Part shown: piece by piece, positions 33,963 through 38,902 of the stretch
Numbering within the stretch: the first letter of the stretch is position 1
Layout of the letters: each line of letters begins with the position of its first letter
Source of the DNA: Actinomycetota bacterium
Lineage (GTDB): Bacteria; Actinomycetota; Actinomycetes; Nanopelagicales; Nanopelagicaceae
Direction of reading: 5' to 3'
DNA length: 38,902 nucleotides
Assembly (NCBI GenBank): GCA_005787645.1
Contig: SYAM01000082.1
Location: 1 to 38,902 of the forward strand
Made by a program: the position numbers and the translations under genes
Notes under the pieces: model-generated
Seen by the model: only the letters and a program-made list of their open reading frames with translations
What the model was told of the DNA's origin: nothing
The model's database searches: none

Positions 33963-34678
33963 CGTGCGACTACTAACGCCTCTTCGAGGGTGAATGCGCG
34001 AGCATAAAGGGCCTTTCCTACAATCGATCCCTCAATGCCAATGTCAGTTAGCGAGCGAAGCGCCCGAATATCATCAAGAGAAGAGACACCACCACTTGCG
34101 ATGATTGGGGCTTTTGTTGCTTGAGCAACCTCTCGTAGCAGATTTAAGTTTGGCCCTTGCATCGTTCCATCTTTTGCAACATCTGTTACAACATATCGAG
34201 CACACCCATCCCGATCAAGACGCGCTAGGGTCTCGAAGAGATCTCCTCCCTCTTTCGTCCAACCACGTGCGGCTAAAGTATGGCCACGGACATCAAGACC
34301 AACAGCAATTTGCTCGCCGTATTTCTTGATGACATGCGAGGTCCATTCAGGATTTTCCAGGGCAGCGGTTCCGAGATTGATGCGTGCGCACCCGGTGGCA
34401 AGAGCGCGTTCTAGCGATGCATCGTCTCTGATGCCGCCGGAAAGTTCCACGTGGATATCGAGTTTGCCGACTACTTCGGCGAGAATCTCATGATTACTGC
34501 CGATTCCGAATGCTGCATCAAGATCTACTAAATGCAACCATTGCGCTCCTGAATTCTGAAAATCCAAAGCCGCATCAATGGGTGCCCCGTAGGAACTCTC
34601 TTGCGACAGTTCGCCCTGAACGAGACGAACTGCCTTACCATCTTTGACATCAACTGCTGGTAACAGAATTAAAGACAT
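33959..34678 (-). CDS. priA: bifunctional HisA/TrpF isomerase PriA
   Basis: TIM-barrel isomerase. In actinobacteria this protein isomerises both ProFAR (histidine) and phosphoribosyl anthranilate (tryptophan). 239 residues. Catalytic Asp10 ([10 protein letters not shown]) and Asp170 ([15 protein letters not shown]) are present. [10 protein letters not shown] and [16 protein letters not shown] are phosphate loops. The loop [17 protein letters not shown] with Arg138 and Trp140 resembles the mycobacterial PriA loop that changes shape between the two substrates; plain HisA usually lacks it. Absence of trpF from the trp cluster agrees. It overlaps the hisH stop by 10 nt and hisF by 4 nt. Confidence 0.93.
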   Translation of the reverse strand: MSLILLPAVDVKDGKAVRLVQGELSQESSYGAPIDAALDFQNSGAQWLHLVDLDAAFGIGSNHEILAEVVGKLDIHVELSGGIRDDASLERALATGCARINLGTAALENPEWTSHVIKKYGEQIAVGLDVRGHTLAARGWTKEGGDLFETLARLDRDGCARYVVTDVAKDGTMQGPNLNLLREVAQATKAPIIASGGVSSLDDIRALRSLTDIGIEGSIVGKALYARAFTLEEALVVAR

Positions 34679-35292
34679 TGTTTAATCCAATTCTCGATGA
34701 GCGTGGCGCCAGCATCGCCGGATTTCTCAGGGTGAAATTGCGTAGCGCTCAATGGGCCATTCTCCACCGCAGCGATAAATGGCGCTCCATATTCACTCCA
34801 ACTGACCATCGCCGGAGCCAGGCTCTCTGACGGTTGGAGATCCCATTTTTGAGTGGCATAGGAGTGGACAAAATAAAAACGCTCATTTTCGACTCCTTTA
34901 AATAGTTCCGAATCAGGAGCGCTATTGATTTCACTCCAACCCATGTGGGGCAAAATTTCGGCCGGCAACTGGGCGACTATGCCCGGCCACTGTCTGAGTC
35001 CACTCCTTGGAATGTCGTGTTCAACCCCTTCCGTAAAAAGCACTTGCATCCCAACACATATTCCTAATACTGGTCGATTGGCAAGTAAGCGAGCATCGAC
35101 AATTGGAGCTGCTTCAACACGATCAAGTCCATCCATGCAGGCCGCAAAAGCTCCCACTCCTGGAATAACAAGACCGTGTGCCTCTATGCACTCTTGTCTG
35201 TTGGAAGTGATCTGCGCATCAATCCCATGACGCCCAAAAGCACGTTGAGCAGAACGAACATTTCCAAAACCATAATCAAGAATTGCAATCAA
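34669..35292 (-). CDS. hisH: imidazole glycerol phosphate synthase glutaminase subunit
   Basis: Class-I amidotransferase that feeds ammonia to HisF. 207 residues. Triad: Cys79 ([11 protein letters not shown]), His187 and Glu189 ([12 protein letters not shown]). Val replaces the usual Leu after the Cys; the oxyanion-loop [12 protein letters not shown] is normal. The start is TTG at 35292, overlapping the hisB stop (TTGA); the family begins right there ([13 protein letters not shown]), so no other start is possible without losing the first strand. A TTG start between hisB and priA may keep HisH low or coupled to hisB translation. Confidence 0.96.
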   Translation of the reverse strand: MIAILDYGFGNVRSAQRAFGRHGIDAQITSNRQECIEAHGLVIPGVGAFAACMDGLDRVEAAPIVDARLLANRPVLGICVGMQVLFTEGVEHDIPRSGLRQWPGIVAQLPAEILPHMGWSEINSAPDSELFKGVENERFYFVHSYATQKWDLQPSESLAPAMVSWSEYGAPFIAAVENGPLSATQFHPEKSGDAGATLIENWIKQCL

Positions 35293-35873
35293 AGCGTGCC
35301 TTTAGTGGAAGGAATTCCCGCGACTCCATCTCGTGAGACTGCATCGCGAAGTGCGCGAGCAACCGCTTTGAATTGAGCTTCCATAACGTGGTGTGCATTA
35401 CGTCCCTCTAGTACTCGGACGTGGAGAGCTATCCGAGCCTCGGCAATGAGTGATTCCCAAATGTGGCGTGTAAGAGTGGTGTCGTAGGTACCAATCAATT
35501 CCACAATCTCAGGTTGACGATGAATCAAGTATGGGCGACCTGAAAGATCAACCGCTGCTTGCACCAGTACTTCGTCTAACGGCACTGTGGCATCACCAAA
35601 GCGGCGAATGCCCGATTTATCTCCAAGCGCTTCACGGAGCGCCTGCCCGAGTGCAAGCGAAGTATCTTCGACTGTGTGGTGAGAATCGACCTCTACATCA
35701 CCAGTGGTCTTGACGGTCAAGTTAAAGCCTGCGTGCTTACCAAGTTGACTGAGCATATGGTCGAAGAAGGGCACTTGGGTATCGATGGAAATCTCACCTG
35801 TGCCATCAAGTTCAAGATCAATGTGGACCGATGATTCTTTGGTGGTGCGATCAACTACTGCGCGACGACTCAT
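35289..35873 (-). CDS. hisB: imidazoleglycerol-phosphate dehydratase
   Basis: Manganese enzyme forming imidazole acetol phosphate. 194 residues, the dehydratase domain only, without the HAD phosphatase found fused in enterobacteria; a separate histidinol phosphatase must exist elsewhere. Metal-binding motifs are [29 protein letters not shown] and the second-half equivalent [27 protein letters not shown] lies about 4 nt before the ATG. A 35-nt gap separates it from hisC, one of the larger spaces in the his run. Confidence 0.97.
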   Translation of the reverse strand: MSRRAVVDRTTKESSVHIDLELDGTGEISIDTQVPFFDHMLSQLGKHAGFNLTVKTTGDVEVDSHHTVEDTSLALGQALREALGDKSGIRRFGDATVPLDEVLVQAAVDLSGRPYLIHRQPEIVELIGTYDTTLTRHIWESLIAEARIALHVRVLEGRNAHHVMEAQFKAVARALRDAVSRDGVAGIPSTKGTL

Positions 35874-35908
35874 CGTGCCCCCTATCGCTTGGTAATGTAC
35901 GGAGGATT

Positions 35909-37036
35909 TTACCCTGTGGCGCTGCTCCCAAGCGCCTTACTCAGTGCAGCGATAAATCGGTCGTTTTCTTCAGGAGAGCCCACCGTTACTCGCAAGTACT
36001 GAGGCAAACCCACATCGCGGACGAGAACATCGTGTGCCAGCAGCGCCTTCCATAGCGACTTAGGGTCGTCTGTTTGAAAGAGGAAGAAATTAGCGCCACT
36101 TGTCAGTGTCTCCACTCCAATTCGCTCCAACTCTTTTTTGATTCGCATTCGCTCTCGCCTCAGGTGTGCGACATTAGCGAGTAATTCACGAGAGTAGGAG
36201 AGAGCCACTAGCGCTAGAGCCTGAGTTGCACTACTCAAGTGATACGGAAGCCTGACCAACAACATCGCCTCTATCACCGCAGGATTGGCAACGAGATAGC
36301 CGACACGAGCTCCGGCAAAGGCGAAGGCCTTGCTCATAGTCCGACAGACGATGATGTTGGGGAATTCATCGACGAGGGTAATCGCGCTCGACTCTTGAGA
36401 GAACTCCTGATAGGCCTCGTCCACCACTAACAATGCATTTACCTCTGCGCAGATTCGCCCAAGCGTTCTAATGTCGTTGATGGAGGTGATTGTGCCTGTT
36501 GGATTATTTGGTGTTGTCAGGAAGACAAGGGAAGACTTCTTTGCGGCAATGGTGCTGCGAGCACTTTCGACATCAATCACGAAATCACCAACGCGATTGA
36601 CTGTTATCCATGAAGTACCAGTCACTCGCGCAATATTGTGATGCATCGAATAGGACGGCTCGAATCCAACTGCGCTCCTACCTGACCCACCGAAGGCAAG
36701 GAAGATGCTCTGAATAACCTCGTTACTTCCATTCGCTGACCAAATATTTACCTCTGAGAATCTCGTATCTGACAGTTGATTGAGGTACTGTGCAAGCGCG
36801 CGCCTTAATTCGACCGCATCGCGATCGGGATAGCGATTCAATCTCGCTCCAATCTCACTGATTGCGCTCTCTAGATCCTTTACCAAAGTTTTACTCGGTC
36901 CAAATGGGTTCTCATTGGTATTGAGTCGAGTAGAGACCTCTAATTGCGGTGCACCGTACGGCACTTGATCACGTAGGTCATCACGAAGTGGTAACCATGT
37001 TGGCCAAGTCGCTCCCCTGTTCTGGTTATCCATCAT
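35909..37036 (-). CDS. hisC: histidinol-phosphate aminotransferase
   Basis: PLP enzyme using glutamate as amino donor. 375 residues. [12 protein letters not shown] near the start, [35 protein letters not shown] and the PLP Lys in [19 protein letters not shown] (about residue 230) are visible, plus [12 protein letters not shown] near the end. Start codons are ambiguous: GTG 37039, ATG 37036 and ATG 37033 follow each other. ATG 37036 shares one base with the hisD stop (TGATG) and is preferred. No clear Shine-Dalgarno, so translation probably re-initiates from hisD. Confidence 0.96.
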   Translation of the reverse strand: MMDNQNRGATWPTWLPLRDDLRDQVPYGAPQLEVSTRLNTNENPFGPSKTLVKDLESAISEIGARLNRYPDRDAVELRRALAQYLNQLSDTRFSEVNIWSANGSNEVIQSIFLAFGGSGRSAVGFEPSYSMHHNIARVTGTSWITVNRVGDFVIDVESARSTIAAKKSSLVFLTTPNNPTGTITSINDIRTLGRICAEVNALLVVDEAYQEFSQESSAITLVDEFPNIIVCRTMSKAFAFAGARVGYLVANPAVIEAMLLVRLPYHLSSATQALALVALSYSRELLANVAHLRRERMRIKKELERIGVETLTSGANFFLFQTDDPKSLWKALLAHDVLVRDVGLPQYLRVTVGSPEENDRFIAALSKALGSSATG

Positions 37037-38352
37037 CACTCAAATCGCGCTTTGATCGCTTCCCCATGAGCGGGGAGATCTTCAGCATTCGCCAATGTGA
37101 CCACCACGTCGGCAACTTCGCGAAGGGCGGTTTCAGAGTAATCCACGAAGTGCAGCCCCTTGAGAAAGGTCTGCACAGAGAGACCGCTAGAGTGACAAGC
37201 GCATCCTCCAGTAGGTAAGACGTGATTTGAACCAGCCGAGTAATCACCAAGTGATACGGGCGAGAAGGAACCAACGAAGATTGCGCCGCCATTGCGCACC
37301 TTCAAAGCATCTGACCGCGAATTGCGGGTATGGATTTGCACATGCTCACCTGCATAAGCATTAAGCACCACAAGTCCCTGCTCGACATCTTTGACGATCG
37401 CTATTGCTGACTGGATTCCGGAGAGCGCTGTAGCAATTCGCTCACGATGTTTGGTCGTCAAAACACGTTCACGGACTCGTTCCTGGACCGCATCAGCGAA
37501 GCTCTTGCTCGTCGTTACGAGCACTGCAGCGGCGATAGTGTCGTGTTCGGCTTGGCTCATCAAATCCGCTGCGACGAAATCTGGATTAGCGGTCTCATCG
37601 GCGAGGATGATGATTTCCGTTGGTCCAGCCTCTGAATCAATTCCAATCACGCCTCGCAACGCGCGTTTGGCTGCTGCGACGTACACATTTCCCGGACCAG
37701 TCACCATGTCGACCGCTTCGCAACCTACGCCATAGGCAAACATCGCTACTGCTTGCGCTCCACCCACTGCATACACCTCATCGATACCCAAGAGCGCACA
37801 AGTCGCCAAGATTGTTGGATGAGGCAATCCATTGAACTCCTTCTGGGGAGGTGATGCGACAGCGAGCGAAGCAACTCCTGCAATTTGCGCAGGAATCACA
37901 TTCATCATCACGCTACTCGGATAGACCGCTCTACCACCGGGGACGTAGAGCCCAACACGATCCACTGGGACCCAACGTTCTGTAACAACACCTCCTGGAA
38001 TCACTGCAATGCTCTTATCGCTCCGTTTTTGCTCTCTATGAACGGTGCGAATCCGCTCTATAGATTCTGTAAGAGCAGTGCTCACGGACGAATCCAGGTT
38101 TGCGAGCGCTTTGTTCAACTCATTCGAAGGGACTCGAAGTTGTGGCGGACGGATTCCATCGAAACGCTCCCCTAGATCCAAAAGCGCATTTACTCCGCCG
38201 GTCCGGACTTTTTCGATGATTTGTTGTACATCATTCATCGCTCCAGCGACATCGAGAGTTGCGCGAGGCAAAAGCACACGAATTTCATCTCGAGTTGTCG
38301 ATGAATTGATCGTGGAGCTTAGATTCAACTCCCGAATGAGCGGTGATGGCAC
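37036..38352 (-). CDS. hisD: histidinol dehydrogenase
   Basis: NAD-dependent, zinc enzyme for the last two steps of histidine synthesis. 438 residues. [75 protein letters not shown] and [24 protein letters not shown] contain the NAD and zinc ligands (Gln, His, His). GTG 38352 is the start: an in-frame TAG at 38364 rules out longer forms. TAGAAT lies 6 nt before the GTG, so the his-trp run may begin with a leaderless mRNA. It is the first his gene and follows dnaE by 51 nt. Confidence 0.97.
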   Translation of the reverse strand: MPSPLIRELNLSSTINSSTTRDEIRVLLPRATLDVAGAMNDVQQIIEKVRTGGVNALLDLGERFDGIRPPQLRVPSNELNKALANLDSSVSTALTESIERIRTVHREQKRSDKSIAVIPGGVVTERWVPVDRVGLYVPGGRAVYPSSVMMNVIPAQIAGVASLAVASPPQKEFNGLPHPTILATCALLGIDEVYAVGGAQAVAMFAYGVGCEAVDMVTGPGNVYVAAAKRALRGVIGIDSEAGPTEIIILADETANPDFVAADLMSQAEHDTIAAAVLVTTSKSFADAVQERVRERVLTTKHRERIATALSGIQSAIAIVKDVEQGLVVLNAYAGEHVQIHTRNSRSDALKVRNGGAIFVGSFSPVSLGDYSAGSNHVLPTGGCACHSSGLSVQTFLKGLHFVDYSETALREVADVVVTLANAEDLPAHGEAIKARFE

Positions 38353-38358
38353 TGCCCC

Positions 38359-38364
38359 ATTCTA
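38359..38364 (-). promoter_or_regulatory. leaderless -10 element for the his-trp cluster
   Basis: TAGAAT (5 of 6 matches to TATAAT) then GGGGCA then the GTG of hisD. The 6-nt spacing puts the transcription start on the G of the start codon. No typical -35 is found at 17 nt (CGTCAT). GGGG is too close to GTG to be an efficient Shine-Dalgarno. The 51-nt gap shows no clear terminator for dnaE. Confidence 0.5.
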
Positions 38365-38403
38365 CTCAAGAGCAGATGAAAATGACGGGCAATATTCTTC
38401 CTG

Positions 38404-38902
38404 TTACATCAGACAATTAGGGCCAAGTAGCGCCTTCAAATCTGCACTTAGGCTGGCGGTAGCGCTCACCTTCAAACCTTCATCGATGGTAAGCAAAGTG
38501 TTCTCGGTAGCGCTCTCGAGTCGAAGATGAACATCGGTGGTCCCAGGATGTGAACGAAGAACTTCCTTCATCCGCTCAACCACCGGAGGGGTGCATCGAG
38601 CAAGCGGCAATGTGATGATAAGTGGTCCTTTTCGTTCTTGATGAAGATCAGGAAGGCTCATCTCCATCAGGATGAATTTAGGAGTTTCCTCCCGTCGATC
38701 CACTCTCCCTTTGACGAGCACAATGACATCCTCACCCATCAGCGCACCATATTGATTATAAGTATTGGAAAATGCCATCACATCAACTGCTCCTGAGAGA
38801 TCTTCCAGAGTGAATATCGCCCATGCGGCACCTTGGCGTGTGACTTTTCTTTGGATGCCCGTAATCAGACCAGCAATCGTGACAATTTCCTCATTATGCG
38901 AC
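38404..38902 (-). CDS. dnaE: DNA polymerase III alpha subunit, C-terminal part (5' cut)
   Basis: 165 residues of the replicative polymerase's end are visible. EEIVTIAGLITGIQRKVTRQGAAWAIFTLEDLSGAVDVMAFSNTY is the OB-fold (tRNA_anti type) that binds single-stranded DNA. The C-terminal part follows (PPVVERMKEVLRSHPGTTDVHLRLES), and the end LKALLGPNCLM is the short actinobacterial DnaE1-type terminus. The catalytic palm and PHP domains lie outside the window. The frame is open to the edge. Confidence 0.93.
   Translation of the reverse strand, partial: SHNEEIVTIAGLITGIQRKVTRQGAAWAIFTLEDLSGAVDVMAFSNTYNQYGALMGEDVIVLVKGRVDRREETPKFILMEMSLPDLHQERKGPLIITLPLARCTPPVVERMKEVLRSHPGTTDVHLRLESATENTLLTIDEGLKVSATASLSADLKALLGPNCLM

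Noticed and set aside
1-38902. CRISPR arrays, insertion sequences, prophage or transferred islands
   Set aside because: No regularly spaced repeats, transposase or integrase motifs, or abrupt change of codon use was seen; nearly all genes are core functions.

Overview
The window is a gene-dense, moderate-GC stretch of an actinobacterial chromosome. The pointers are the content and order of the genes: uvrB-uvrA, coaE, rpsA, polA, an ANTAR response regulator of the PdtaR type, pyk, lgt, trpA/B/C/E with the actinobacterial small membrane proteins between trpE and trpC, a PriA-type HisA and the his cluster. As I recall it, this is close to the Mycobacterium and Streptomyces order. Near-absence of intergenic DNA, many 1-10 nt gene overlaps and base composition well below that of high-GC soil actinobacteria fit a streamlined free-living lineage such as the freshwater acI group (Nanopelagicales). 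That placement is inference; no 16S rRNA gene is present.

Layout. (1) 1-8211, minus strand: nucleotide excision repair (uvrB-uvrA-uvrC, the last cut by the window edge), coaE and rpsA. (2) 8346-11417: polA (minus) and a hotdog-fold thioesterase (plus) diverge from a 48-nt gap that seems to hold two leaderless promoters. (3) 11494-16736: a branched-chain amino acid ABC importer. livH-livM-livG-livF run on plus, and the lipoprotein binding protein livK runs convergently on minus; a strong hairpin separates them. LivH carries an extra N-terminal secreted beta-domain. (4) 16936-17600: pdtaR, directly preceded by a 73-nt tRNA gene with anticodon CAA but a short variable loop. (5) 17615-38902, all minus: dnaE (3' end) | hisD-hisC-hisB-hisH-priA-hisF-hisI-trpE-(membrane protein)-(HGxxPAAW protein)-trpC-trpB-trpA-(MauE-like)-(DsbA-like)-lgt-(VIT/CCC1)-gltB-gltD-pyk-tRNA-pdtaR.

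How it fits together. The his and trp genes form one nearly seamless cluster. PriA can supply both the HisA and the TrpF isomerisation, in line with the absence of trpF. GltBD supplies the glutamate that HisC and other transaminases use, and its stop sits 4 nt before pyk. Lgt, the DsbA-like oxidoreductase and the MauE-like protein look after the cell envelope, including lipoproteins such as LivK.

The most unusual points are the class-I-shaped tRNA(CAA) whose 3' end lies one base before the pdtaR start codon, the LivH fusion, the repeated TANNNT-6/7nt-start layout suggesting leaderless mRNAs, a tandem repeat plus palindrome upstream of livK, and a strongly shortened Trp-operon membrane protein. 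I saw no CRISPR array, insertion sequence, phage gene or rRNA. There is no stretch over 300 nt without a gene; the longest gap (about 200 nt) lies upstream of livK.
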